From: Nocardia yamanashiensis NBRC 100130 | GTDB lineage: Bacteria > Actinomycetota > Actinomycetes > Mycobacteriales > Mycobacteriaceae | DNA length: 64,000 nucleotides | Reading direction: 5' to 3' | Assembly (NCBI RefSeq): GCF_001613325.1 | Contig: NZ_BDCD01000027.1 | Coordinates: 1 to 64,000 of the forward strand | Shown: one piece after another, positions 1 to 8,488 of the stretch | Numbering within the stretch: the stretch's first letter is position 1 | How the letters are laid out: every line of letters starts with the position of its first letter | The notes under the pieces: generated by a model | The model's input: the letters and a program-made list of their open reading frames with translations, nothing else | Database searches by the model: none | What the model was told of the DNA's origin: nothing | Program-made: the position numbers and the translations under genes

Positions 1-1033
1 GGACACCGGCCGAACGGCCGACACGCCGGAGATCGGCGGCGCCGGGGCGGCAAGCGACTCCGCGACGGCCGGAGCGGGCTTCGCCACCGACACGAGTTCG
101 GCTGCACGCGAAGCCGATTCGGTACGACCGGCCGCGACCCCGGCCGCGCGCCGACTCGCCCGCGAGATGGGCGTGGATCTGGGCACCATCCCCGGTTCGG
201 GGCCCGCCGGTGCGGTCCGGGTGGAGGATTTGGCAGGCGCGCGACCGCAGCCGCGCGCCGACCACATTCCCATTCACACTGCGCCCCCGATCAATCCGGC
301 GCGCGGGATCGGCGAGCGGGCGAATTCCGGTGAGCGCGAGACGCGTACGCCGATCGCGGGCGTTCGCAAGCGGACGGCGGCGGCCATGGTGGCGAGCGCG
401 CAGCACATTCCGCAGGCGAGTGCGTTCGTGACGACGGACTTCACCGGGTCGATGGAATTGCTGGATCATCTGCGGGCGACGACCTCGTTCGCGGGGCTGA
501 CGCTCACGCCGCTGGCGCTGGTGGCGAAGGCGACGCTGGTGGCGCTCAGTGAGTTTCCGGAGCTGAACGCGTATTGGGACGAGGCGAATCAGCAGATCGT
601 CACCAAACATTACGTGAATCTGGGGATCGCGGTGGCGACCGAGCGGGGGCTGCTGGTGCCGAATCTCAAAGAGGCGCAGGCGCTGAGCCTGCGGGATCTG
701 TGCGCGGAGATCGGCAAGGCGGCGGAGGTGGCGCGGGCCGGGACCGCCACGCCGGCGGACCTCACCGGCGGCACGTTCACCATCAGCAATGTCGGGGTGT
801 TCGGCGTGGATGCCGGTGTGCCCCTGGTGAATCCGGGCGAGGCGGCGATCCTGTGCCTGGGCTCGATCCGCAAGAAGCCGTGGGTGCATCGCGACGAATT
901 GGCGGTGCGGTGGGTGACCACGCTCGGTTTGAGCTTCGATCACCGGCTGATCGACGGCGAACAGGGTGCGCGGTTCCTGGCGAATATCGCGGCGCTGCTG
1001 GAGGATCCGCTCACCCTGCTCGGCCGGGTCTAG
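1..1033 (+). CDS. 2-oxoacid dehydrogenase E2 (dihydrolipoyl acyltransferase), 3' part
   Basis: The gene is cut by the window start. It reads open from base 2 and gives 343 residues. Visible first is an Ala/Thr-rich linker, then a peripheral subunit-binding domain (about bases 140-235, TPAARRLAREMGVD), then the catalytic acyltransferase domain. The active-site motif HxxxDG is at bases 941-958 (HRLIDG), and the conserved TISNVG stretch lies near base 780. The lipoyl domain must lie upstream. E2 transfers the acyl group from lipoamide to CoA in a pyruvate- or branched-chain-type complex. The short form suggests the branched-chain (BkdC-like) complex, but the substrate cannot be settled here. The stop codon overlaps that of the convergent thioesterase. 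Confidence 0.9.
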   Translation, partial: DTGRTADTPEIGGAGAASDSATAGAGFATDTSSAAREADSVRPAATPAARRLAREMGVDLGTIPGSGPAGAVRVEDLAGARPQPRADHIPIHTAPPINPARGIGERANSGERETRTPIAGVRKRTAAAMVASAQHIPQASAFVTTDFTGSMELLDHLRATTSFAGLTLTPLALVAKATLVALSEFPELNAYWDEANQQIVTKHYVNLGIAVATERGLLVPNLKEAQALSLRDLCAEIGKAAEVARAGTATPADLTGGTFTISNVGVFGVDAGVPLVNPGEAAILCLGSIRKKPWVHRDELAVRWVTTLGLSFDHRLIDGEQGARFLANIAALLEDPLTLLGRV

Positions 1034-1473
1034 CCGTCGGCGGCCGCCGTCACGACCAGCGGTTCGACGGCATCGCGGATCACATCCGGGATCGGCACCG
1101 GCTTGCGCGTCGTCTCGTCCACGTAGACGTGCACGAAGGTGCCGGTCGCGGCCAGCTCCAGATCCACGCCGTCGAGCCGGAAGATGGCGAGCTCGTAGCT
1201 GATGCTGGAGTTGCCCAGCCGCGCCACCCGGATGCCCACGCGTAGTTGATCCGGGAAGCTGACCGAGCCGACGAACTTGCAGGACGTCTGGGCCACCACG
1301 CCGATCGCGGGTAGGTCGCGGATATCGGTGCCGCTGGCGTGAATCAGGAACGCATTCACGGCGGTATCGAAGTACGAGTAGTACGTCACGTTGTTGACGT
1401 GCCCGTAGTGGTCGTTGTCCGCCCAGCGCGTCGGCATGGGCCAGAGCACCGGGTATCCCGAATCCTGAGTCAC
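1030..1473 (-). CDS. 4-hydroxybenzoyl-CoA-type acyl-CoA thioesterase
   Basis: This 147-residue protein has a single hotdog fold. The motif WADNDHYGHVNNVTYYSYFD near residues 15-35 matches the YbgC/4HBT thioesterases: an Asp (TRWADND) followed by the HVNN turn. It probably hydrolyses acyl-CoA esters. Start: GTG 1473 is preferred because a TAGAGT -10 hexamer ends 7 nt upstream, so the mRNA is probably leaderless. A longer reading to 1746 is unlikely because it would run into the AraC gene and encodes Arg/Pro-rich junk. The gene converges on the E2 gene with overlapping stops. The natural substrate is unknown. Confidence 0.85.
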   Translation of the reverse strand: MTQDSGYPVLWPMPTRWADNDHYGHVNNVTYYSYFDTAVNAFLIHASGTDIRDLPAIGVVAQTSCKFVGSVSFPDQLRVGIRVARLGNSSISYELAIFRLDGVDLELAATGTFVHVYVDETTRKPVPIPDVIRDAVEPLVVTAAADG

Positions 1474-1480
1474 CAGCCGG

Positions 1481-1486
1481 ACTCTA
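1481..1486 (-). promoter_or_regulatory. -10 of thioesterase gene (leaderless)
   Basis: TAGAGT on the minus strand lies 7 nt before the GTG at 1473. This spacing puts the transcription start at or next to the start codon. Confidence 0.55.
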
Positions 1487-1574
1487 GCGGCGGCCCGGGC
1501 CCCGGCGCGGGCGGGCCGCTTTTTTGGTGCGGGCGTCCAATACCCGGGGCGCGGGCTGTACGCCGGGCACAAGA

Positions 1575-2531
1575 TCAGGCCGAGCGCTGGTCCGCGCCAT
1601 TGCGATGATCGCGCGGGCTGACACCGTAATGGCGTTTGAACGCCGTGCTCAGGGCGAACGCGCTGCCGTACCCGACCCGGCGGGCGATGGACTCCAGGGT
1701 GGCGTCGGATTCGTGCAGCAGATCCGCGGCCAGCGCCAGCCGCCAATCGGTGAGGAACGCCATGGGCGGCTCGCCGACGAGTTCGGTGAAACGCCGGGCC
1801 AGCGCGGCGCGCGAAACGCCCACCTCGGTGGCCAGCAGCGCGACCGTCCAGCCGTGCGCCGGATTGTGCTGCATGAGGCGCAGGGCCTTGCCGACCAGCG
1901 GATCACCGTAGGCGTGATACCAGGCGGGGGCGTCGTCGCGGGAGAACCAGGCGCGCAGCGAGGCGATCAGCAGCAGATCCAGCAGGCGGTCGAGCATGGC
2001 GCCCTGGGCGGGCAGATCCTTGGCGGCCTCGTCGACCAGCAGATCCAGTACCCGATTGTCGATATCGCCGCGATTCAGCACGGCGATGGGCGGCAGTGCG
2101 CGCAATAGTCGGCGGCTGGCCGCGCACTCCTGCTCGTAGGTGCCGGTGACCAGCACGGTCTGGGCGTCGGCGCTGGTGCCCCAGCTGCGCACGCCCAGGC
2201 TCAGGGTCTCGCACAGCACTTCGCCCTCGGGGGTGGTGGTGACCTGACCCGGGTGGATGATCACCTGCGGCAGCGTGCCCGGATCATCGGACATGGTGTA
2301 GTGATCGGGCCCGCGGAAGATCGCGATATCGCCGGCGCGCAACTGGCGCGGCGCGACCGGCTTGCCGTTCTTGGGGTCCGGCACTACCCAGCCGCCGCCG
2401 CGCACCACCGCCACCAGGGTCAGCGGCGCTTCGTCCCGGATCCGCAGGGACCAGGGCGGATCGAACGATGAGCGCATGACGAATGCCGCCCGCGCGCGTG
2501 GACCTTCGAGCAGGCTGGCCAGCGCATCCAT
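1575..2531 (-). CDS. AraC-family transcriptional regulator
   Basis: This 318-residue protein has an N-terminal cupin-type sensor (residues about 1-185, beginning MDALASLLEGPRARAAF, typical of the Cupin_6 group) and a C-terminal AraC double helix-turn-helix (about 210-310). The second helix-turn-helix ends in the usual GYGSAFALSTAFKRHYGVSP signature. ATG 2531 was chosen because family members begin at this MDAL motif. The gene is divergent from an NAD(P)-binding NmrA-like gene 75 bp away, the standard layout for AraC/Cupin_6 regulators and the oxidoreductase they control. The effector is unknown. Confidence 0.88.
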   Translation of the reverse strand: MDALASLLEGPRARAAFVMRSSFDPPWSLRIRDEAPLTLVAVVRGGGWVVPDPKNGKPVAPRQLRAGDIAIFRGPDHYTMSDDPGTLPQVIIHPGQVTTTPEGEVLCETLSLGVRSWGTSADAQTVLVTGTYEQECAASRRLLRALPPIAVLNRGDIDNRVLDLLVDEAAKDLPAQGAMLDRLLDLLLIASLRAWFSRDDAPAWYHAYGDPLVGKALRLMQHNPAHGWTVALLATEVGVSRAALARRFTELVGEPPMAFLTDWRLALAADLLHESDATLESIARRVGYGSAFALSTAFKRHYGVSPRDHRNGADQRSA

Positions 2532-2605
2532 ACCGAAGACGATGGCAAATGCGAGCGCGCTTCTCAACCATGTTTCGTCTCGAGTATTCGGGATGTACTT
2601 GTCAC

Positions 2606-3463
2606 ATGACGATCAAAGACATTGTGAGCAGCGAAAATACCGTTCTGGTGCTGGGCGCCACGGGCAAGACCGGTAGCCGGATCGTGAGCCGGTTGACGGC
2701 GCTGGGCGTGCCGGTGCGGCACGGGTCGCGCTCGGCGGCAATCCCGTTCGACTGGCAGGACCGGAACGGCTGGGCCGCCGCGCTGGCGGGTGTCGACGCC
2801 GTCTACATCGCCTACCAACCCGATCTGGCGGTGCCGGGCGCGCCCGCCGATATCAAGGCGCTGTGCACCGCCGCGGTCGCCGCCGGGGTGCGCCGGCTGG
2901 TGCTGCTGTCCGGGCGCGGCGAACCCGAGGCGCTGGAATGCGAAGGGATCGTGCGGGATTCGGGGCTGGAGTGGACCGTGGTGCGGTGCGCATTCTTCGC
3001 CCAGAACTTCAGCGAGGGCGCGTTCACCGACTACATCCTGGCGGGTGAGGTGGCCATGCCGTCCGGTGACATACCGGAGCCCTTCGTCGATGCCGACGAT
3101 ATCGCCGACGTGGCGGTGGCGGCGCTGACCGAGGCCGGGCACACCGGCGAGGTCTACGAGCTGACCGGGCCGCGCGCACTGACTTTCGCCGCGGCGACCG
3201 CCGAGATCGCGGCCGCCGCCGGACGCGAGATCGCCTTCGTTCCGCTGTCCCGCACCGATTTCGTGGCCGCGCTGACCTCCTACGGCGTGCCCGGCGACGA
3301 GGTGAGCCTGCTCGACTATCTCTTCGGCACGGTGCTCGACGGCCGCAATTCGCACCTGTCCGACGGGGTGTTCCGGGCCCTCGGCCGCGCGCCCCGGGAC
3401 TTCGCGGACTATGCCCGCGACGTGGCGTTTTCCGGTGTCTGGTCGGTCACAGCGCCGGCTTAA
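2606..3463 (+). CDS. NmrA-like NAD(P)-binding oxidoreductase or sensor
   Basis: The 285-residue protein has a Rossmann fold with the glycine motif LVLGATGKTG near residue 14 and the overall length of the atypical SDR / NmrA / azoreductase-like group. It lacks an obvious YxxxK catalytic pair, as expected for this group, which may act as NAD(P)H:quinone reductases or redox sensors. ATG 2606 is the first start that gives an intact Rossmann N-terminus. A GTCA-CA-TGAC inverted repeat overlaps the start codon. It is divergent from the AraC regulator, its likely controller. Confidence 0.82.
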   Translation: MTIKDIVSSENTVLVLGATGKTGSRIVSRLTALGVPVRHGSRSAAIPFDWQDRNGWAAALAGVDAVYIAYQPDLAVPGAPADIKALCTAAVAAGVRRLVLLSGRGEPEALECEGIVRDSGLEWTVVRCAFFAQNFSEGAFTDYILAGEVAMPSGDIPEPFVDADDIADVAVAALTEAGHTGEVYELTGPRALTFAAATAEIAAAAGREIAFVPLSRTDFVAALTSYGVPGDEVSLLDYLFGTVLDGRNSHLSDGVFRALGRAPRDFADYARDVAFSGVWSVTAPA

Positions 3464-3465
3464 TC

Positions 3466-3487
3466 TGTCGGTGCCCGGGCATACAAT
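3466..3487 (+). promoter_or_regulatory. Putative PafBC/RecA-NDp type DNA-damage promoter
   Basis: TGTCGGTG (3466-3473), 8 nt, then TACAAT (3482-3487). This matches the mycobacterial RecA-independent damage promoter consensus TTGTCRGTG-N8-TANNNT, with C for the first T. The first 14 bases are identical to the element before lhr at 48312. Transcription would start near 3494 and read into the MFS gene. Confidence 0.6.
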
Positions 3488-3600
3488 GAATACGAAAGAG
3501 CTTGGAAGTCACAGGATTCGGATCCCCGATCGGGCGCGTCGACGCCGCCGCACCGGCAGGGGGTGACGAGGAGCCACCGATCTTCGGTAGCGTCGTGCCG

Positions 3601-4854
3601 ATGGCCGCCGCGACGCCCGCTCCTCCGATCCGAAAAGCGCGACTCGCCCTGTTCGCGGTGTTCGGCCTGAATGGAATGCTGGCGGCCATCTGGATCGTCC
3701 ACATCCCGGCCGTCACCGAGCGCACCGGGGTATCCCACACCACCCTTGGGATGCTCATCCTGCTGATGGCGGCGGCCGCCATCGCCGGGATGCAGACCGC
3801 CGGTCCCTTGGCGGACCGGCTGGGCAGTCGCGCGCTGACCGCCTTGGCCGCCACCGAGATGTCGCTGGCGCTGCTCGGCCCCGGCTTCGCCGGCTCGCCG
3901 CTCACCCTGGCAATCGCCTTGGCCGCCTGGGGTTTCGGCAACGGGGCCCTGGACGTCTCGATGAACGCCCAGGCCGTCCATGTGGAACGCGCCTATCCCC
4001 GGCCCATCATGTCGGCCTTCCACGCCTTCTTCTCCTGCGGCGGCTTCGCCGGTTCCGTCGTGGGCGCGGCCGCCCAGCGCGCGGGGTGGAACATCCATCT
4101 GACCTTCGCGCTGGCGGGGGCCGCCGGCCTCGCGGTGGTGGCGCTCAGCGTGCCGCACCTGCTGCCGCACCGCGCCGCCGCGCTCACGAATTCCCCGGAA
4201 GCCCCGGCCGAGACTCCCTCCCCCGGCACGCCCCCGAACCCGCCACTCGACACGCATGTGGACGCAGCGCCGGTGCCCGGCTCCGGCTCGGGACTCACGC
4301 GAAAAGTGCTGCTGCTGGGCGTTATCGCGTTCATCCTGCTGATGGCCGAAGGCGTGGCGGCGGACTGGAGCGCGCTGCAACTGCGCGACCGGCTCGGCGC
4401 GGACGCCGGTACCGCCGGACTGGGATTCGCGGCCTTCTCCCTGACCATGACCCTCGGCCGTTTCGTCGCGGACCGGGTCAGCGGGCGCTTCGGCCGCGTA
4501 GCGATCGTGCGTTACGGAACCCTGCTGGCCGCAGCGGGTTTCGCGATCGTGCTGGTCTCGGCCTGGACGCCCCTGTCCATTCTCGGCTGGGCGCTCTGCG
4601 GCATCGGCCTCTCCGGTGGCGTACCGCAAGTCTTCACCGCCGCCGGAAATCTCGGTTCGGCCACCGCCGCCACCGACATGTCACGCGTGTTCGGCCTCGG
4701 CTACGTGGGCCTTCTCGCGGGCCCGGCCATCATCGGCTGGCTCAACAAACTCGTCCCGCTCACCACCACCATGCTCGTGCCCTGCGCCGGCCTGCTGCTG
4801 TGCGCATGGCTGGCGCGCTCGGTCGAACCCGCGAAAACGGTTTCGCGCCAGTAG
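3601..4854 (+). CDS. MFS transporter (YbjJ/FucP-like)
   Basis: This is a 417-residue membrane protein with about 12 hydrophobic segments in two halves, separated by a Pro-rich cytoplasmic loop near residues 195-235. The loop after the second segment reads GPLADRLGSR, a form of the MFS motif A. It is closest in pattern to the YbjJ-like branch whose substrates are poorly known. The start is uncertain: ATG 3601 begins the conserved region, but TTG 3502 has GAAAGAG just before it and would add a 33-residue hydrophilic extension. The promoter at 3466-3487 suggests induction by DNA damage, which would be unusual for an exporter. Confidence 0.8.
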   Translation: MAAATPAPPIRKARLALFAVFGLNGMLAAIWIVHIPAVTERTGVSHTTLGMLILLMAAAAIAGMQTAGPLADRLGSRALTALAATEMSLALLGPGFAGSPLTLAIALAAWGFGNGALDVSMNAQAVHVERAYPRPIMSAFHAFFSCGGFAGSVVGAAAQRAGWNIHLTFALAGAAGLAVVALSVPHLLPHRAAALTNSPEAPAETPSPGTPPNPPLDTHVDAAPVPGSGSGLTRKVLLLGVIAFILLMAEGVAADWSALQLRDRLGADAGTAGLGFAAFSLTMTLGRFVADRVSGRFGRVAIVRYGTLLAAAGFAIVLVSAWTPLSILGWALCGIGLSGGVPQVFTAAGNLGSATAATDMSRVFGLGYVGLLAGPAIIGWLNKLVPLTTTMLVPCAGLLLCAWLARSVEPAKTVSRQ

Positions 4855-4881
4855 TTCCCGGTCTCGGCCGACCGCCCGATT

Positions 4882-5424
4882 TCAGCGGTCGGTACCGGCC
4901 GGGCGGCGGTCGCGGGCGCCCGGGACGAAGTCGCCGATGCTTTCGGCGTGGTCGAGGAAGGCGTCGACCATGCGGTGATTGAGGATGGCGAGGGCTTGCA
5001 GGTCCTCGGTGGTCCAGTCGGCGAGGGCGTCGGCCATCCAGCCGCGCAAGACTTCCCGCACCGCGTCCACGGCCGTGCGGCCCCGTTCGGTCGGCTTCAC
5101 GCGCTGGGCGCGGCGGTCGTCGGGGTCGGCGACGCGTTCGACGTAGCCCGCCTTCTCGAGGCGCTGGATCTGCCGGCTCACGTGCGGAGCCTCCACATCG
5201 AGGCGGGTGGCGAGTTCGCCGAGGCGCATGGGTTCCTCGGCGTCGGCGAGCAGGCGCAGCAGCGGCACGCTGGCCCGGTCCATGGTGATTCCGCACTGCG
5301 TCATGGCGCGGTCGTGGCGGCGGACGCGGGTCAGCAGGTAGGCGACTCGCGCCAGCGCGCGTTCCAGTTCCACGATGTGACCTGCGTCAACTTCGGGCAC
5401 GGAGATGGCTTCCGGGGGCGGCAT
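4882..5424 (-). CDS. MarR-family transcriptional regulator
   Basis: This 180-residue protein has a winged helix at about residues 55-125. It contains the recognition helix region VEAPHVSRQIQRLEKAGYVER and the wing DPDDRRAQRVKPTERG, which are diagnostic of MarR. It is divergent from a DHA2-type exporter and probably represses both genes through the palindrome at 5447-5467. ATG 5424 is supported by a TAAGAT -10 ending 6 nt upstream, which implies a leaderless mRNA. Such regulators usually respond to phenolic or drug-like ligands; the ligand here is unknown. Confidence 0.9.
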   Translation of the reverse strand: MPPPEAISVPEVDAGHIVELERALARVAYLLTRVRRHDRAMTQCGITMDRASVPLLRLLADAEEPMRLGELATRLDVEAPHVSRQIQRLEKAGYVERVADPDDRRAQRVKPTERGRTAVDAVREVLRGWMADALADWTTEDLQALAILNHRMVDAFLDHAESIGDFVPGARDRRPAGTDR

Positions 5425-5430
5425 GTGGTT

Positions 5431-5436
5431 ATCTTA
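5431..5436 (-). promoter_or_regulatory. -10 of marR gene (leaderless)
   Basis: TAAGAT on the minus strand lies 6 nt before ATG 5424. The palindrome at 5447-5467 would cover its -35 region, so the regulator should repress itself. Confidence 0.55.
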
Positions 5437-5446
5437 CGAAACCCAT

Positions 5447-5467
5447 TTACTTAATTTTGGTAAGTAA
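5447..5467. promoter_or_regulatory. MarR operator, TTACTTA-N7-TAAGTAA
   Basis: A perfect inverted repeat with 7-bp arms (5447-5453 and 5461-5467) lies in the 80-bp gap between the divergent marR and MFS genes. It is strikingly AT-rich against its surroundings. Position and symmetry fit a MarR dimer site controlling both directions. Confidence 0.7.
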
Positions 5468-5504
5468 TCCAAAGGGAAAGTAAACCGTAAGGATCAGCGC
5501 TCCC

Positions 5505-6938
5505 ATGACAACGACCTCAGTCGGTCAGGCCGTCGGCACGAAACCCGACGACCGCTCGCAGGCCCACCTCGGCCTGACTCTGCTCGCTCTCTGCGCGGCC
5601 GGCCTGGTCGTCTCGCTGCAACAGACCGTCGTCATCCCGCTGCTGCCGCGGATGATCGTCCAGCTGCACACCGACGTCTCCGGCGTCACCTGGCTGTTCA
5701 CCGCCTCGCTGCTCACCGGCGCGGTCTGCACTCCCCTGCTGTCCCGCTTCGGCGACATGTACGGCAAGAAGCCGATGGTCATGACCGCCATGGGCGTGCT
5801 CATTCTCGGCTCGGTGATCTGCGCCTTCGCCACCACGCTCGGCGTCTACATCGTGGGCCGCGCGCTGCAGGGCATCTCGGCGGCCATGATTCCGCTGGCC
5901 ATCGGCATCATTCGCGATACCTTCCCGCCGGAGCGCCTGGTCGGGGCCATCGGCGTGGTGTCGGGCACCATGGGCGTCGGCGGCACCGTCGGCCTGCTCG
6001 CGACCGGCCTCATCGCCGATCACACCCAGAATCCGCACCCCGTCTTCTGGCTGACCGCGGGCCTCGGCGTCGTCGCCACCGTGCTGATCCAGGTGAGCGC
6101 CAAGAACAATGGCGTGCGGCACGGCGGCAAGCCCGACTTCATCGGCGCGGCGCTGCTGGCCGGATTGCTGGTGTGCCTGCTGCTCGGCATCAGCGAAGGG
6201 CCGCGCTGGGGCTGGGGTTCCAGCTCGGTGATCGGGCTGTTCGTGGCCGCCGCCGTGCTCACCGTGGTGTGGGTGCTGGTGGAGCTCAAGGTTTCCCAGC
6301 CGCTGGTGCGGTTGCCGCTGCTGGTCGGGCCGCAGTCGCTGTCGGCGAACGTGGCGTCGGCGCTGCTCGGTTTCGCCATGTTCGGGTCGTTCACGCTGAT
6401 CTCGAACTTCATCCAGACCCCGGCCGACAAGGTCGGGTACGGGTTGTCGGGATCGGTGCTGGCCGTGGGTCTCTACGGTATTCCGAGCGCGGCGCTGATG
6501 ACGTTCTTCTCCTTCCGGACCGGGCGCATCGCGGCCAAGATCGGACCGGCCTACACGCTGGCCATCGGCGCGGCGTTCGCGGGCGCTTCCATGGCGTGGC
6601 TGGCGATCTCGCACGATCACGGGTACGACATGGTGATCTCGCAGATCCTGCAGGGCACCGGATTCGGTATCGGCTACGCGGCTTTGGGCACCCTGGCGGT
6701 GCAGCACGTGCCGATGAGCGAGAGCGGTATCGCCTCGGGCATCAACTCGCTGGTGCGTACGGCGGGTGGTTCCATCGCCGGTGCGGTGACCGCGTCGATC
6801 CTGTCCGCGCATCTGATCGCGGGCACCAAGGTGCCTTCGGTGAACGCCTACGTGGCGAGCTTCGCGATCCTGTCGGTCGGCGCGTTCCTGACCGCGGCCG
6901 TCGCCGTCGGCCACGGCCTGCGTCACAAGGGCGAATGA
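5505..6938 (+). CDS. MFS drug exporter (DHA2/EmrB-like)
   Basis: The 477-residue protein has about 14 transmembrane segments, the layout of the DHA2 drug:proton antiporters. Motif A after segment 2 reads LSRFGDMYGKKP and motif C-like glycine/proline sequence lies around residues 145-165. It probably exports hydrophobic toxic compounds through the cytoplasmic membrane. ATG 5505 is preceded by AAGGA at a suitable distance. It is divergent from the MarR regulator and ends at a strong hairpin (6968-6998). Confidence 0.88.
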   Translation: MTTTSVGQAVGTKPDDRSQAHLGLTLLALCAAGLVVSLQQTVVIPLLPRMIVQLHTDVSGVTWLFTASLLTGAVCTPLLSRFGDMYGKKPMVMTAMGVLILGSVICAFATTLGVYIVGRALQGISAAMIPLAIGIIRDTFPPERLVGAIGVVSGTMGVGGTVGLLATGLIADHTQNPHPVFWLTAGLGVVATVLIQVSAKNNGVRHGGKPDFIGAALLAGLLVCLLLGISEGPRWGWGSSSVIGLFVAAAVLTVVWVLVELKVSQPLVRLPLLVGPQSLSANVASALLGFAMFGSFTLISNFIQTPADKVGYGLSGSVLAVGLYGIPSAALMTFFSFRTGRIAAKIGPAYTLAIGAAFAGASMAWLAISHDHGYDMVISQILQGTGFGIGYAALGTLAVQHVPMSESGIASGINSLVRTAGGSIAGAVTASILSAHLIAGTKVPSVNAYVASFAILSVGAFLTAAVAVGHGLRHKGE

Positions 6939-6967
6939 GCTGACGCTCCTTCGGAGCAAAGAGGATT

Positions 6968-6998
6968 CCGGCCCCACCGCGTACCGCGGTGGGGCCGG
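6968..6998. terminator. Bidirectional terminator
   Basis: A 14-bp GC-rich stem (CCGGCCCCACCGCG / CGCGGTGGGGCCGG) closes on a TAC loop and is followed on the plus strand by TTTCGTT. It lies between the convergent MFS and S51 peptidase genes and should serve both. Confidence 0.8.
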
Positions 6999-7004
6999 TT
7001 TCGT

Positions 7005-7643
7005 TCAGGTGAGGACTTCCAGGCGTTCGCCGTCCACGACCACCACGTGATCGTCGGTCAGCGCCCAGTGCGGGGTGCCCGCGGCGATGTAGGCGCGCAC
7101 CAGTTTCCGGGACAGGCCGTCCGGGTCGGTGGGTGAGTCCAGGTGCGGGACGATGGGGCGGTCCACCAGACCCAGTCCGTCCCAGCGCGGTTCGATGCCG
7201 CAGGCGGTGCGGACCTCCGCCGGATCGTCCATGGTCTCGATGCCGTGCAGGTCCGGGGTGAGCACGCAGGCGCCGGCGCTGTAGCCGGCGTAGACCAGGG
7301 CATCGTCGGCGAGCAGGCGGGTCAGGGCGAGATCGGCGCCGCTGCGGGCCAGCTGGGCGCGCAGCACGAAGGTATTGCCGCCGCGCACCCAGACCATGGG
7401 GAAACCGGCGAGCGCCGCGGCGACCTCGTCCGGGCGATCCACATATTCGCGCAGGTCGAGCACCTCGGGCTGAAAACCCAAGCGGCGCAGCGGCACCAGA
7501 TCGCTGGTGACCGCGCTCTGCCAGGCCGAGGGCCAGGCGTCACAGGCGTTGGCGATGACCGCGACCCGGCCGGGCGTGCCGACCAGGGACAGCAGCCGCT
7601 GCTGGTGCGCGCCGAAACGGTAGCTGGACAGGAAGAGTCGCAC
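7005..7643 (-). CDS. Peptidase S51 / peptidase E-like protein
   Basis: The 212-residue protein has a class I glutamine-amidotransferase-like fold. The nucleophile elbow GYSAGA near residue 120 supplies the candidate catalytic Ser, preceded by VWVRGGNTFVL (GGN motif) and followed by the conserved His in VPHLDS. These are hallmarks of family S51 (alpha-aspartyl dipeptidase, cyanophycinase). It is the third gene of a tight operon with a HIT hydrolase and a mycothiol-type enzyme, 6 nt after the latter. The substrate is unknown. Confidence 0.82.
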   Translation of the reverse strand: MRLFLSSYRFGAHQQRLLSLVGTPGRVAVIANACDAWPSAWQSAVTSDLVPLRRLGFQPEVLDLREYVDRPDEVAAALAGFPMVWVRGGNTFVLRAQLARSGADLALTRLLADDALVYAGYSAGACVLTPDLHGIETMDDPAEVRTACGIEPRWDGLGLVDRPIVPHLDSPTDPDGLSRKLVRAYIAAGTPHWALTDDHVVVVDGERLEVLT

Positions 7644-7649
7644 CGGGAC

Positions 7650-8471
7650 TCAGATGGTGAAGGCCAGCGCGCGCACCAGGCGCTCGCCGAGATCGGTGTC
7701 GCCGGTGACGGTGTATTCGCCGGGATGGGCGTCGGCGGTGGTGCGGCCGCCACGCAGACGGGCGAACAGATCCGAGCCGAGGGTGAGCACGAGTGTGGCC
7801 GGAGCGTCCAGGGTTTCGACCAGGTCAGCCCGGCCGCCCGCCACCGCGATGTGCACGGCGCGCACTACCGGACCGGTCACCTCGAGGGTGATGCGCGAGC
7901 CGTCGGCCGCCTTCGCGCCCTTGACCACCGCGCGGCCCAGCGCGGGCAGCAGTTCCTCGAACGCGAGCTCGCCGCGCTGCCCGCCTTCGTCGACGGAGAC
8001 GCGCAGGCCATCGGCGATATCGTGCTCGTGCATCCAGCAGTCGAACAGCCGGATGCGCATGAACCGCCCGTACGGGGCCATCCCCACCGGGGTCGGCACC
8101 AGCCCGGCCCAATCCGCCGGGGCGATCTCGCGCAGCGCCTTCAACCGCCGCCCGGTGACCTCGAGAAACCGGTCCAGCAATTGCGCCCCGGCGAGCGGCC
8201 GCAGCGCCTGGATCCACTTCTCGTTCAGCGCGCCGATGTCATTGCGCACGTGCCCGAATCCGCTCACGTCCAGATCCGGCGCGGGCTCGCCGAGCAGCAG
8301 CGATTCGGTGCCGACGATATGCGCGAGCACATCGAACACGGTCCAGCCCGGCAGCGCCGAGGGTGTGCGCCAGCCCTTTTCATCCAGGCCGTCCACTAGC
8401 CGGGTGAGCGCGTCCCACTGGTCGGATAAGGCGGCGGTAATGACGGCGTGGTCGGGCACCGTGTCGGTCAT
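7650..8471 (-). CDS. Maleylpyruvate isomerase-family mycothiol-dependent enzyme
   Basis: The 273-residue protein has an N-terminal DinB-like metal-binding helical bundle (GWTVFDVLAHIVGTE, later DCWMHEHD, giving the His/His/Asp metal ligands) and a C-terminal SCP2-like domain. This is the architecture of actinobacterial mycothiol-dependent maleylpyruvate isomerase relatives (TIGR03083). Most members have unknown substrates and use mycothiol as thiol cofactor. ATG 8471 is preceded by a purine-rich AAAGAAG. It starts 17 nt after the HIT gene stop, so the two should be co-transcribed. Confidence 0.82.
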   Translation of the reverse strand: MTDTVPDHAVITAALSDQWDALTRLVDGLDEKGWRTPSALPGWTVFDVLAHIVGTESLLLGEPAPDLDVSGFGHVRNDIGALNEKWIQALRPLAGAQLLDRFLEVTGRRLKALREIAPADWAGLVPTPVGMAPYGRFMRIRLFDCWMHEHDIADGLRVSVDEGGQRGELAFEELLPALGRAVVKGAKAADGSRITLEVTGPVVRAVHIAVAGGRADLVETLDAPATLVLTLGSDLFARLRGGRTTADAHPGEYTVTGDTDLGERLVRALAFTI

Positions 8472-8488
8472 GCGCTCGCTTCTTTCAT

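Noticed and set aside
2601..2610. GTCA-CA-TGAC inverted repeat over the NmrA-like start codon
   Set aside because: Arms of only 4 bp are expected by chance and AraC sites are usually direct repeats; noted but not called.
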